DNA from: Blastomyces gilchristii SLH14081
Taxonomy: Eukaryota; Ascomycota; Eurotiomycetes; Onygenales; Ajellomycetaceae
Reading direction: 5' to 3'
DNA: 64,000 nucleotides
Assembly (NCBI RefSeq): GCF_000003855.2
Contig: NW_003101680.1
Coordinates: forward strand, 4,191,530 to 4,255,529
Shown here piece after piece: positions 36,658-49,243 of this stretch (positions are counted from its first letter, which is position 1; the number at the start of each line of letters is the position of its first letter). The notes beneath the pieces were generated by a model. That model did no database searches, had not been told where the DNA came from, and saw only the letters and a program-made list of their open reading frames with translations. Made by a program: the position numbers and the translations under genes.

Positions 36658-39092
36658 TTACGATGGATGAAACGGGCGTCGGTGTTGTTCAGTAGGAGAC
36701 GGTGGGCCAGTCACCGATCCAGATCTCATGATGAGCGCGGGTAGTGCGGCTGCAGACAGGACCGCTGTAGCCGCAACCGATGACGGAGTTGGCATAGTGG
36801 CTGGAACATGCGGATTGGAAGGGCGACGTGACCGAGCTGGACTTTGCGCCCTACTAGCACTGGCCCACTCTGACATATTCGAATATGGGGTTTCATTTGG
36901 TAAAATAGGTTCGGGGAGTCGAAAATTCTGAGGTAGTTCAACGTCCAACTGGCCATCGTCCGGCTCTAACCCAAGAGTAGAAGGGATCCTAATGTTAGCT
37001 TTCTGGGCCGCAGATATCTTCGACAACATCGGCCTTTGCAGTTGAACGCCGACCCTTTCTGTGGGCATCCGTGAATAGGTGGCATCGAAGCCAATATTCT
37101 CATGCGATGCGGAACTTCGTGATTTGCGGAGTTTATGATTGGGCAGTCTATTATTCTGTGAGACTTCGCCAGCCTCTGCGTCGAACGAACTGCTCCGTTG
37201 AGCACGGATTCTTCGTTGATGAAGCGCGGAGCGATCTGGGGTCCGCGCAATTACTGTGCGTACTAGCGGATCAACATGATCAACACGGAAAATAACTCTG
37301 GCTCGCATGGTTTGGACAGCAGAGTCTAAGGCAAGCTCAACTGCGCAGTGATTTCTTATCCTACCCAGCTTGGGCCAAGTCGCCCTTTCACCAGAGAGGC
37401 AGGCCTGGACCATGAATTCCGAGGTAGGATTTCTTAGGATGCTCGGGAATACGTCATACGGTATCCGAGGAAGGATATTGATATCTCCGTGATATCTTTG
37501 GCTCATAATAGATCTGAGTTTTTTTAGGATGTTAGGGAACACCCCGATCTCAGAAAGAATGTGCATTCGATGCAACGCCTCCTCTCTTGCCACCCTTGTA
37601 AGATACTTCATCCAACTTGACTCCAACTGCTTTTCCACGACATCGCTGAGAAAGAAGGTCTCCTCCTGTGGAATAAAAGGGACAACGTGTGGATTGACCT
37701 GGGAAACAATGAAATGGTTGACGTTGAACATTTCTGATAAGCGCGTCATTGGCAAATCATGGTCGACCGAGCCGTCGATCCACCGATGAGGCGCATCGTG
37801 CCACTCCGTTATCTCTCCAGTGATTGGGTCCTTCGCCTTCAAGGATGACGACGAAAATATTAGCGGAACAGAACATGATGTGGCTCTGCGAGAAGTTAGT
37901 ATATATTAACAATAAACGGAGAACAGTAAACTTACACTGCGGACCAAATCAAAACGTTCGGGGCGGTGATGTAGTTCAGCAACCTTGGCAACTCGTAAAT
38001 GCCAGCGTTGGAGACGCCAATGTTCAAAATCCTCCTTGTCCTATAGTATGCCTCCTGGAAAGTCACATCGCCTAGCAAATCCCTCATCACTCGGGTCAGG
38101 TGGGCAATGTCATAAAATGAGCCGTGTTTAAGAAACCTCATCAATCGTTGAAAGACTTGCAGCCTGTCGTCCTCGTCACTGAATACAGAAAAGTCGCCAC
38201 ATCCAAAGTTTGAAAGGATCTCAGGCATTTCCTCGTCCGTATAGACACCCAGAACAGCACTAACAATGCTACCCGCAGAGGAACCGGAGATAATGCGTGG
38301 CAATAATCGTGTCTCCCAAAGCGCCTTCGCAACACCAATATGGTTCATGCCAAAAGTAGCGCCTCCTGAAAGTAGAAGTGCACTTCGGCCAAACGCTTGC
38401 CGAGCGGCAAGGAGCTGTTCCAGCAGGTATCTCGACTCGGAGCCATCGAAATCGTATTTTCGCGACACATCCAGCAAAGTCGATAGGGTTTCGGCAGCGG
38501 TCGTGATATACTGATCTACCAGGTTCTTCGTCCCGATTCGCGAGTGGTTATACATGTCGCTATTGGTCATGCCTCCAAGATCACGGCTTAGGGAAGTGCG
38601 GATAATATGGGTCATAGCCGCTGCATCACAGCTACGCCGGGCCTTCTCGAGCTGATGTAGTCTTCGTTGAACTAGTGATGGATTATATTCGTCACATTCA
38701 AAAGTCGCCTTCCATTCATTGTTGCCATCAAGTTCATCAAGTTCACTCGCAATGTCCAACCAATCGTGGAGCGTTGTAGCCTTCAAGCAAATCGTCAGAG
38801 GTCAAGCTCTAAATTATACGTAGAGACTAAAGCTTACATCTTGAAGCCTTATGGAGAGGATACGTTTTCTTTCCTTAATTCGCATCTCCTCCGCATTTCC
38901 TGGCTTAGCCCTAAGCCTGTAAACAGCATCTCTGGCACGGGTGACGGACGACCAGACGAACGAAGAGAGTGAATTGGAAGTGAGTTCCTGGAGGTAGGAC
39001 AGAGCTTGCCCCGATGGGGGACTTGTGGACAGAGAAGTCGACGATCGCTCGCATGAGATTGTTACAAGGGCCTGATCCCTCATATGTGGCAT
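36658..39092 (-). CDS. Patatin-domain lipase of the fungal Tgl3/4/5 type (triacylglycerol lipase/acyltransferase family)
   Basis: Three exons on the minus strand: 39,092-38,838, 38,780-37,936 and 37,885-36,658. They join in frame to 775 residues. An N-terminal DUF3336-like segment (about residues 70-200, with LHDWLDIASELDELDG) precedes the patatin domain (about 217-450). Visible catalytic parts: glycine-rich oxyanion loop GGATFG (224-229), nucleophile motif GSSAG with Ser253, and the DG motif WIDGS with Asp404, forming the Ser-Asp dyad. The last ~300 residues are Ser/Pro/Arg-rich and probably disordered. Known relatives hydrolyse triacylglycerol on lipid droplets; this role is inferred from family. 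All motifs are intact and the base use is normal, so it appears functional. The ATG at 39,092 gives an N-terminus whose first ~40 residues look unlike the family, so a further 5' exon is possible. It is the only complete cellular gene in the window. Confidence 0.9.
37886..37935 (-). other. Intron 2 of the lipase gene (50 bp)
   Basis: Donor GTAAGT, acceptor CGCAG, with CTAAC-type branch sequence (ACTAACTT) just before the acceptor. Splits a Val codon; splicing joins VLIWSAV to ATSCSVPLIF, a typical patatin run. Confidence 0.92.
38781..38837 (-). other. Intron 1 of the lipase gene (57 bp)
   Basis: Donor GTAAGC after codon GAT, acceptor TTGAAG; phase 0. Splicing joins RLQD to ATTLHDW, restoring the DUF3336 segment. 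Confidence 0.88.
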
Positions 39093-39540
39093 GACTGTGA
39101 GCTCTGTTATCCCCGAAACCTGGGGCTGAGTGCATATGTTTCAAACAGCGCAACACAAAGTCCTCAGTGGACGCATGTCCATGTACAAGTGGAAAGGAAA
39201 GGATTTCTTTGATCTTTGAACAAGCATGCTTAGGTAGGGACAAAGATATCGAAAAGAATGAAGCGATTCTGTTAATAAGCACACTTTGTTGTATCTAGCT
39301 GGTAATGTCACGCGACGAAAATTCCCGTGCATCTCAGGCAAGTGCGGCCAAGCCCGCGCCAAAAATTTGGGAAGCAGTTTCAAGGTATCATCTACCTCGC
39401 ACAGGTTTGGTTAGCCAGCATCAAAATGTTGAAATGTGGGAAACTGGTACTTGAGCCACCACATCACATGATAAGTGACAAGTAACGTAATCAACCACCT
39501 AACTCTCGTTTCCAGCTAACGCTCACCTTTGTAAATCAAT
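39093..39540 (-). promoter_or_regulatory. Probable promoter/5' region of the lipase gene
   Basis: GC-balanced DNA upstream of the minus-strand start, ending where AT-rich DNA begins near 39,540. A 123-codon open stretch at 38,911-39,282 overlaps exon 1 in another frame and has no family resemblance. No specific factor site is claimed. Confidence 0.45.
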
Positions 39541-39781
39541 TACAAACAACTTTAAATGATTAATATCTCAATGAATATTCATTATTTTAACTGGTTTATT
39601 TGTTAACCTATAAATTTTCAAGACTTTATAGTATTAATATAATTCCAAAAAATATTTCTTATTATTTTTCTAATAAAAATTCAATATAAATATAATATAT
39701 ATCTATAAATGTTATTCTGTTTTTAGAATAGTTTTTAAATAAATATTTATTGAAATATAAATATTTGAAGTTAATCGTAAT
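39541..39781. other. AT-rich DNA at the right edge of the island
   Basis: Very AT-rich, no feature recognised; ends at the MITE-2 target site. Confidence 0.5.
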
Positions 39782-40288
39782 TAGACTGGCCCGCCGGGAC
39801 CATGAATTTCAGGTTTGATCTCATTTAATCTAATTTTATACATTTCTTGATGTGAATCTCACTGGGACTAGTTATTAAAAAAACATGCAAAGTAACTATA
39901 TATAAGATCTTAAAATGAAATCATGACTTGAAAAAAATGAGAAAGTGATCTCATTTGATTTTATTTAGTCTAATTCTTGATATAAAGTTACTATTTTTAG
40001 ATATTTTAAGGTTTTTTTTAGACTATTTTTAATTTTTTAAAAAGTAACACTTTTTGATAACACTTAAATAAGATTTAAAGTCATTTAAAGCAATAAAAAT
40101 AATTTAAATTGAGAAGTGAAAATCATGATCTTATTTGAAAAATGTAATAAGAGTAGACAGTACATCTTACTAAGATAGTATAAGACTACTATCTAATATT
40201 AAAACTATGTAATGAGATCAGTTGAATTGATAATAAGACTATTAAAAAATCTGATTCTGATCTCAGACACAGTTACACAGTCAGTCTA
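39782..40288. mobile_element. MITE-2, non-autonomous hAT relative
   Basis: 507 bp, ends TAGACTGGC and ACAGTCAGTCTA. Flanked by ATCGTAAT (39,774-39,781) and ATTGTAAT (40,289-40,296), an 8-bp duplication with one CpG-to-TpG change. More mutated than MITE-3, including TpG-to-TpA changes (AAAGTAACT for AAAGTGACT). Confidence 0.88.
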
Positions 40289-40296
40289 ATTGTAAT

Positions 40297-40852
40297 TGAT
40301 TTATAAAGATAAGTATTAAATGAAAATGAGTGTTAAATAATTAATTATATTAATAGAATTATTATCTATTTTCACTTAAACACTCAACTGTATAAACCTA
40401 TTTCAATGATTATTATTAAAAAAACAGTGAATAATTAAATAATTAATTAAATAAAATACAATTTCATTTTAAAATATATTAGAAATATATTTATATTCAT
40501 TTTTATTAAAATTTAATATATTAAATTACATACTGTTTTTAATTATATATAAATTTAAAATTTAAAATTGTTAATTATTATTAACATTAGATTGTTTCTT
40601 TTACTTCTACTTATATATTTACTGTCACTGATTCATATAATCAGTAATTACAAACTTTTATAAAAAATCACATAGCAGTTAGTTTCTTATAATAGTAATT
40701 AACTTTTTTATCAGATTATGTCTCTTTTATATATAAGAATTTATTTTAATTATTGCTATATTCTTTCACTGTAAACTATTATTATATATACAAGCTATTA
40801 TACAGTTTTAAATTATCTTATTCAGTGATTCTGTGATAACTTTATACTAATT
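40297..40852. other. AT-rich spacer, nothing recognised
   Basis: Low-complexity AT-rich sequence between MITE-2 and the target duplication of LINE L4. Confidence 0.5.
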
Positions 40853-42782
40853 ACTCAGTTTTATTTTAAATGTTGAGAAAGTTAATTATGAGAAGATATC
40901 TCTCTGAAGAGAAAAGCTTGAATCTCTCATAGACTTGCAAATAAGTGAACTATCTAAAGAGAGAGAATATGAACAGTATTTGAAGAAGATCTCTACAATT
41001 AATATAAAAAACTCTATTCTGATTTAGTCAGATGACTCAAAAAATGAGAATTTGAATAGATTAGATGCAGACATTGATTATACTGAAGATAATATCAATT
41101 ATATCTCAGATTTCTGATATTTGAACTGTGAATCTGAAGTCTTTGATGCTGAACTATTTATAATAGTGAAAGCTTTCAAACTTATTGAAATAAAATCTTA
41201 TAAAAGAGAAAATAGTTTGAAAGAGATATAAATATTCTCTGATAGTTAAGCTGCTTTAAAAAGACTTAAAAATAGTCAGATTTATAATGATCAAATGAAT
41301 CTTGAACTGATTTTAAATTCTGTTTTAAAAATTCAAAAGAGAAGAATATTAAAACTGATAATTTATCTGCACTGAGTTTCTACTCATAGAAATATTCATG
41401 ATAATGAATTAACTGATTCAGCTGTAAAAAAGAGTTCAGAGTTAAGAAGATCTGTTTAAAAAACAGTGTTCTGATCTTTTATAAAGAGAAAGATAAGAGA
41501 ATCTTGTTTAGATAAGTAAAATAATAGCTGATAGAAACAAAAGAAGAGTATAGACTAGTCAGCAGAACTATGAATTTCACATTTGATTTCATTTAATCTA
41601 GTCTCATACATTTCTTGATGTGAGTCTTATCAGAATCAAGCATTAAAAAAATCTGAAAATGAATTATTTCTGAGAGAAATGATGTGAAAAATGATCAGAT
41701 TTAATTCAAGAATAGTGAAATAAGAGTAATTTCTCAGAATAAACTGTGAAAGATGATTATTCTTTCAAAATCAAAATAAGACTGAGACTGAAGATCAAAT
41801 TCAGTCTCATTCAGTTCATTCAGTGATTACTTACATAATCAGAATTTAATAATGATTATTAATAATACTTATGAAATAATTAAATACATTCTTGTACAAG
41901 TTTATTCTTTACTTTCTTATGAAAACTACACTTCTCTGATATACTGTAATCAGAGATATTAAACTGTCTCATAATTCTATATTTTATAATTACAAGTTTT
42001 TTAATTATTTCTTCTTACAATTATCTCTGATAATAGTGATAAATATTTCTGCTTAAGTTGAACTTTCACTTCATTCTTATCTCTGTTAATAAAATTATCA
42101 GAATATCATGCATCATCAGTGTAATAGTTGAATATATACTCTTAATAATTTTTTATAACTTTAGAATTGATTTGACATGTAAATTTATCAGATCATCTTA
42201 AAGATAGTAATTAAATTCAGTTTTATAAATATATAGTTTTATCTGATTTTCAGTTGTAATCAATATATACAAGTTCTGTTTCAAAGTTAGTATGATAGTT
42301 CTATATAATATGAAGTGTTATCAAAGATTATTACTTACTAGAGAATTGTATTTCACTGTCTTCATATCTCTAATATCTGCTTGTTCAAATCTCTGATAGT
42401 TCATATTATAGTAGTCTTAAACTAATTCAATATATAAGTCTCATTTCTTCTCTGTTTAATCTTGAGAAGTATAAATATTAACTTAATGAGAGAGATTTAG
42501 TAGAGCTGTTATAGTATAGCACTCTGTAAAAGATTGTTCAGTTTTACTGTAGTAATATATCAGTTTATTTCTTATAGTAATAATAGCCTGCACTATAGTA
42601 TTATTTCAGACTGAATTTCTTTTTAAGTGATTCAAATACTTCTTACAATAAGTAAATAAACTGTTATACACTCATTAGACTGACTGCAGTATTGATATAT
42701 AAGTAATTAAGACTGTCTTTATTATCTTATATAACTGAAGCAGTAAATCAATCATATATTTCAACTGAGTTCACTCTATATC

Positions 42783-43090
42783 TGTAAGAGGCCTACGCCG
42801 AATAGATTGATATAATATATAAATCTTATATAACAAAGAGAAAAATATTAGAGAAGGAAAAGAAAGAGAAAGTGTGAGAATCAGTGATTGAAGTGAATAT
42901 TTATACATGTATGTGATAGTGTATGTGATGAATCTTCAGAGTGAAAGAATCTATACATGTTCATAGCAGCCGAGAATCAGTGATTGAGAATGACTGAGAA
43001 TCAAAGTGTACATGTTTAAGAATGAAGCAGTTGAAATCTGTGAAGTGTAATGAAATAGTCTATATAATTGATCAGATGCAGCTCATCACA
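42783..43090 (-). repeat. 3' LTR of gypsy B
   Basis: 308 bp. The outer end keeps GGCCTACGCCG; the inner end is mutated (CAGCTCATCACA for CAGCCCGTCACA). Confidence 0.88.
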
Positions 43091-44554
43091 TTAATGTAAT
43101 CTTTTCAGAAGCAGTTCTTATCAGTCAAGAGCTGCTGTTTCAGATAATGCAGAACTCAGAGTTCAGGTCAGACAATCATACTCAACTCATTTTACAAGAT
43201 ATTATCAGCTGCAGCTGCAGAATCTCTTATTAAAAATATTCTCAATCTCTCATTCAAGTTTGTTATCTTCTTCTACAATCTCTGACAGTTGTCAGTAAGA
43301 AGTCAGTTGAGAAGAGAACAGATCAGTGACAGTATAGCAGAGCAAGCTTGTGTGAAACATATTATAAATCTCTGATGAAGTATCAAGACAGTAGTTATAA
43401 CTGTCTAGAATCTCTGTCACTGTGTATTTCATATAATGATCGTTCAATGTACAGAATGAATGTATAGTCTGTATATTCTTAAGATTCAATTATACAAGAT
43501 CTTCTATCTTATACTGCTCTGCAGAATCTTGTCAGATATTAACTTGATCTTCTTGATCTTATTTAGCACTTGTCATAGAGACTTCTGCTCAGTTGCAGAT
43601 ATCTCACAGTTTTATCACTATATTATCAGTGATCTGAATTAAACTGTGAGAGTTCAGTGTGAACTGTGTAATCTCTAGAAGATTTAACATCTTCATGTAA
43701 TAACTGTGTGTAAGAAAGAATGAGCTTATATCTGTTGAAACAGCATCTCAATCATTGATAGTGATCTCTGTATATAGAAGAAGATCATGTCAATTGTCTT
43801 ATAAGTGATTGCAGAACTTATAAAGATAATTTTTCACAGTCTGAATTATTCATTCTGACACATCATCAGTCTCAGAGTGATAGACATTTGATAGACAGCA
43901 TATAATCTTGAGAACTTGACAGATTCTTATTCAGAGAGTGCTCATGAATTGACAGTTCTAATTCAATACTATCAATCTCAGGAGTTTATACATTTAATAG
44001 AACAGGCTTTGTAGAAAAGCTTCAGTGACTTATTCAGTATTCATCTTATCACAAGATTTTAATATTATATCTTTACTCAATCAATTCACAATGATCAGAA
44101 TGTTTCTACAATTCTTACTCTCAGAGAGATCAACAGTGAAGTTAATTATCACATCTTATCAGATTCTATTAGAGATATTAAGCAGTTTCAGCAGATTGTT
44201 TCTACAGTTCTTTCACAAGATAATGAAAGAACATCAGTTGCAGATTCAGATGAAATGTCTGATGCTATTTAATATCTCAGATCAGTAGAATTCTTGAGAG
44301 ATCATTCAGTATAGTTATTCACAGTCTGAATGACTGATTAAATATGAATCATGTATCTCTTGTATTATCTGAGTATGTAAGAGTTCAGAGTGAGAGACTC
44401 AGTGTTGTTCATGAAATCACAGAGTATTACTATTATCTATTGAATATTTTAAAATGTCAGTCTTTATATATAATTCTGGAGAGAATTGAGACACTTCTTA
44501 TTATACTGCTTTGATAAGAGTTTGAAAGAGTTTATCAGTCTAAGCTGCTGTATG

Positions 44555-45060
44555 TAGACTGGCCGCCGGGACCATGAATTTCACATTTGGTCTCATTTGG
44601 TCTGGTCCCATACATTTCTTGGCGTGAATCCCGCTGGGACTGGCTATCAAAAAAACATGTAAAGTGACTATATATCAGATCTTAAAATGGAATCATGACT
44701 TGAAAAAAATGAGAAAGTGATCCCATTTGGTCCCATTTAGTCCCATTCTTGGCATAAAGTTACTATTTTTAGACATTTTAAGGTTTTTTTTAGACTATTT
44801 TTAATTTTTTAAAAAGTAACACTTTTTGATAATGCTCAAATGAGATTTAAAGTCATTTAAAGCAATAAAAATAATTTAAATTGAGAAGTGGAAATCATGA
44901 TCCTATTTGGAAAATGTGACAAGAGTAGACAGTAAGTCTCACTGGGACAGTATGGGACTACTATCTAATGTTAAAACCGTGTAATGGGATCAGTCGAATT
45001 GGTAATGGGACTATCAAAAAATCTGGTTCTGGTCCCAGACACGGTCACACGGTCAGTCTA
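44555..45060. mobile_element. MITE-3, least mutated copy of the 506-bp family
   Basis: 506 bp, ends TAGACTGGCCGCCGGGACC and CACGGTCACACGGTCAGTC(TA). Flanked by a perfect 8-bp duplication GCTGTATG (44,547-44,554 and 45,061-45,068). It keeps GGTCCC, CCGCTGGGAC and other GG/CC/CG sites lost in the other copies, and lies in heavily mutated gypsy B. It is the innermost of four nested elements, hence the youngest of that nest. Confidence 0.92.
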
Positions 45061-45446
45061 GCTGTATGTCACAGTTCATTCAGTGTAGAAGAAGTGAAGA
45101 TATCAGTGTCAGTTTGAAAAGATAGTGTTCTAATTAAAGCAGCATGTATAGTGTCATGAGTGATCTCATTGTGATCAACTAATATCTTCAGATTTAAGAG
45201 CTAGTGTTCTCAATTTATTCAGTGCATATCTGTTATATTGAACAGCATATCTTATTCTCATCATGAGAGTGCATCTGTCATTGAGTTCTGGCTGTCAGAG
45301 CAGTAGTGTATTGTAAAATGAAAGCAGCTTAGAAACTCAGATTATCACATCTATTATTTAGTGAGTTTACAGATAGTTATGAAGTATTTAAGATTCTTAT
45401 AATCTGTGATTATCTTAAATTCAGAGATACTTCAGAGTTCAGAGTC

Positions 45447-45707
45447 TCATTCCTCTAAACAGTATATAATTATGAGAAGTTTCTTGTCATAGATCTCATA
45501 ATTGCATTCAGCAGAACTTAGTTTCTTAGATATGAAGATGCATGATTGTAAGACATCTTTATCATCATATTGCAATATAGCTTCTTCTATGATATAGTCA
45601 GAGAAATCAGCTTCAATAACTGTATTACAATCAGAATTGAATGTTATCAGTAGAGAGATATTAATGAACATCTTCTTCATCTGTGTAAATACAGCTTCAG
45701 CATTCAC
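45447..45707 (-). pseudogene. RNase H relic of gypsy B
   Basis: An 86-codon open stretch on the minus strand with the gypsy RNase H order: AVFTQMKKMF, then IEADFSDY (acidic residue block), SKKLSSAECNYEIYDK and LLIIIYCLEE. It corresponds to about 24,620-24,860 of element D on the other strand. This is the best-preserved piece of gypsy coding sequence in the window. The surrounding RT and integrase are broken, so it is not a gene. Confidence 0.8.
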
Positions 45708-48127
45708 TGATCATTGAAATACTGAGTTCTTCTTAGTGAGCTCTGTAAGTGATCTCACAATATCTGAGAAGCTTTATATAAATCACTGATAGAAGTTAGC
45801 AAATTCAATGAAGTTTCATACATCTTTCACAGTGTGTGAAGCTTCTCATTCAAGAATGACAGAGATCTTCTCAGAATTCATTCAAATCCCTTTACCAGCT
45901 TCTATGATGAAACCTAAGTATTTAGTACTCTTAACTTCAAAATCACACTTGTCAATATCAATTAATAGTTCTGTTTCTTGTAGTTATTGTAATACTCTTT
46001 ATACACACTCTTGATATTTCTTTTTGAATTCATCAGTGAAGATGAGAATGTCATCGTTATCTTGTCAGAAGACATCTAGATATTCATGATATTATTGAGA
46101 GAGTTTTGTATAAGAATCTGTTATTGTACTACAGAATAACTTCTCTAGAGCTTTCTTGATATCAGCCAGACTGATGAAATAGATTGATATATGATTTTAC
46201 TGTCAGTGATTTTATCAGCAGTTTTAATGACTTCTTTTTTGGCGCATTTTATAAGTATTGACAGAGATCTGTGTAAAATTCATAGTCTTGTGAATATCAT
46301 CTTCATGAATCTTATCATTGTTAGAGAATATCAAGCTCCTGTTTCAAGCATTCAATAAGATGACTTATTCAGATAGTTAGATGAGATCTAATATAATATT
46401 ATAATCAAGAAGATCAACTTCATATATATAGACATCTTCACATTGATGTTCTTCAACATCTATGTTCAGTTTCATCATGTAATGAGTGCAAACATCTTTT
46501 GAATCATTAAATTCTGCAAGAAGTCAGAATTTTGATAAGAGAATACACTGAAGATTATAATATCTTACAACTGAAGATTTTATCATTGCATAGTAATCTA
46601 GACTGCTGTCTATCATGACTTTCATATTATACATATTATCAATCATGGTAGATATAAGAATTGCATTCATTATTATTTTCTCTTCAAATTGTTGTCATCT
46701 GACCTCTTCAAGCTTCTGTTTATGAATTTGAACAGGAGCTAATCTTTTCTCTGTTTTATTAAAGTATTCTCATAGTTCTCTTCTGAATCTTTCTTCACTG
46801 CAATGTGATTAACATGGACAGGCACTGATCTTTCTCTTGATTAAGAAGGCACATAGATCAATTAACAGTTGAAAGTGATGTGTCTCAATCAGTTACAGTT
46901 GATGCATACTTCATATTGACATTGATTGATGACTTCTTCAGAAGTAATCTCAGGGACTCAGAAGCCTGTTCAAATGATGAAAACTCTTGCTTATGTAGAG
47001 ACATTTGAATCTATTCAGTTCATAGCATCTGTATCATTGCTGTTACTTCTCTTCAGTATGAATGTATAAGTGACTGAGATGTAATGTCTTCTATCACTGT
47101 TCTGTATACTCTTGAGCTTGATAAGATAATCATTTAATGTTCAGAGCTGTGTGCAGAAGCCTTCATAAGTTAAGTCTTCATTTACACTTATAAGAGTCTG
47201 TAAGAGTTCAAAAGTCAATGTCTTCTTAAACATGCTGATCTTCATTCAATCCTCTTAAGATTGATGATCTTCTTCTTAGATCTGAGTGTCAAAGTCAGGA
47301 AGAAATGTTGTGAGAGAAGTGTTTCTCTGTCAGACACTCTGTAGTCAATCTAATGCTTTCTATTGTGCTGCAGTGTCTTGAAACAGAATATAAAGATATT
47401 TGAGGATGTTATCAGGTGTTCACAATGCTGGTTTACATACTTTTATTCATGAATGAAACTTCTGTTTCATGTGATTCTTCAACTGTTCATTGATATATCA
47501 ATCTTGATTAGTGAATAAACTGATGACATCTTCATCTACACTCAGTTTCACAAGCACTTTCATTCTTCATAATGAGTAGAGAGTGAGATCAGAAGTATTA
47601 AAATATATAAGAGCATCTAAGTGTTCTTTCAGCACTTTTGTAGATGCTGAAGTTGCATGAGTTCTCTGTTGAGTTAATTTTTGAATTTCTTCATATTAAA
47701 GCTGTTAAGTGACATGCATGTCAGCTATCTGTTGTTGTTATAGTTCTAACATTACTTGAAGTCACTGTGATATTACTTCTTTGCTCATATTTAAGAGTTC
47801 TCTTATATTGTTGTTAGACATGTCATTCATTGAGTGTATGATATCTGTGAAATCTTGAAGAAGTGTAATTATATGAATATCTCATACATCTGAGTATCAG
47901 AACTCTCAGGTCTTTCACTGATATTCTCTTTATAAGATCTTATTACAGGGTCAGAGTAACTGGTAAGCAAGCTTCTATCTGAAAACTCAGTGTCTGCTTT
48001 AACTGATTATTTCTCTTTCTTACATGTTATTATGCATTCAGATATCTCTCAATGAATAATCATTTCTAATGAGAAGATAATACATGAATAATCATTTCTA
48101 ATAAGAAGACAATGAATGTTTTTCTAG

Positions 48128-48442
48128 TGTAAGAGAACTACACAGAATAGATCAGTATAATATATAAGTCTTATATAATAAAGAGAAAAATGTTAGAGAA
48201 GGAAAAGAAAGAGAAAGTGTGAGAATCAGTGATTAAAGTGAATATTTATACATGTATGTGGTGATGTATGCAGTGAAGCTTCAGGGCGGAAGAATCTATA
48301 CGCATTTATAGCGGCCGAGGATCGGTGATCAAGAATGAGCCATGACTGAGAATCGGAGTGTACACATTCGAGAATGAAGCGGTTGAAATCTGTGAAGTGT
48401 AATGAAATAGTCTATATAATTGATCGAGCGCAGCCCGCTAGA
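48128..48442 (-). repeat. 5' LTR of gypsy B
   Basis: 315 bp. The inner end is mutated (GAACTACACAG for GGCCTACGCCG) while the outer half keeps AGCGGCCGAGGATCGG and GAGCGCAGCCCG. Confidence 0.88.
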
Positions 48443-48516
48443 ATATCAGAAAGTTTTAATACCTGAATCTTTTTCTGATCAGAGTATTACACTCAATGAT
48501 TAATTATCTAATATAA

Positions 48517-49243
48517 NNNNNNNNNNNNNNNNNNNNNNNNNNNNNNNNNNNNNNNNNNNNNNNNNNNNNNNNNNNNNNNNNNNNNNNNNNNNNNNNNNNN
48601 NNNNNNNNNNNNNNNNNNNNNNNNNNNNNNNNNNNNNNNNNNNNNNNNNNNNNNNNNNNNNNNNNNNNNNNNNNNNNNNNNNNNNNNNNNNNNNNNNNNN
48701 NNNNNNNNNNNNNNNNNNNNNNNNNNNNNNNNNNNNNNNNNNNNNNNNNNNNNNNNNNNNNNNNNNNNNNNNNNNNNNNNNNNNNNNNNNNNNNNNNNNN
48801 NNNNNNNNNNNNNNNNNNNNNNNNNNNNNNNNNNNNNNNNNNNNNNNNNNNNNNNNNNNNNNNNNNNNNNNNNNNNNNNNNNNNNNNNNNNNNNNNNNNN
48901 NNNNNNNNNNNNNNNNNNNNNNNNNNNNNNNNNNNNNNNNNNNNNNNNNNNNNNNNNNNNNNNNNNNNNNNNNNNNNNNNNNNNNNNNNNNNNNNNNNNN
49001 NNNNNNNNNNNNNNNNNNNNNNNNNNNNNNNNNNNNNNNNNNNNNNNNNNNNNNNNNNNNNNNNNNNNNNNNNNNNNNNNNNNNNNNNNNNNNNNNNNNN
49101 NNNNNNNNNNNNNNNNNNNNNNNNNNNNNNNNNNNNNNNNNNNNNNNNNNNNNNNNNNNNNNNNNNNNNNNNNNNNNNNNNNNNNNNNNNNNNNNNNNNN
49201 NNNNNNNNNNNNNNNNNNNNNNNNNNNNNNNNNNNNNNNNNNN
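48517..49243. other. Assembly gap of 727 N inside hAT-2
   Basis: Comparing flanks with hAT-1 places the gap between positions equivalent to about 6,442 and 7,195, so the true missing length should be close to 750 bp. It covers the transposase core. Confidence 0.95.

Larger units (their letters stand above)
42783..48442 (-). mobile_element. Ty3/gypsy element B, complete, holding MITE-3
   Basis: A 5,660-bp span including the 506-bp MITE-3. LTRs at 42,783-43,090 and 48,128-48,442, flanked by ATATC (42,778-42,782 and 48,443-48,447); the empty site is readable in hAT-1 near 6,370. Minus-strand gag, protease, RT, RNase H and integrase relics align with element A. Near 46,055 an RT stretch present in A appears to be missing, consistent with a span shorter than A's once MITE-3 is removed. 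The outer half of the right (5') LTR is the least mutated part. Confidence 0.88.

Noticed and set aside
36726..37295. Several frames of 67-94 codons overlapping the lipase gene on both strands
   Set aside because: They overlap lipase exon 3 in other frames and lack motifs. Exon 3 carries patatin motifs and joins exactly across two introns.
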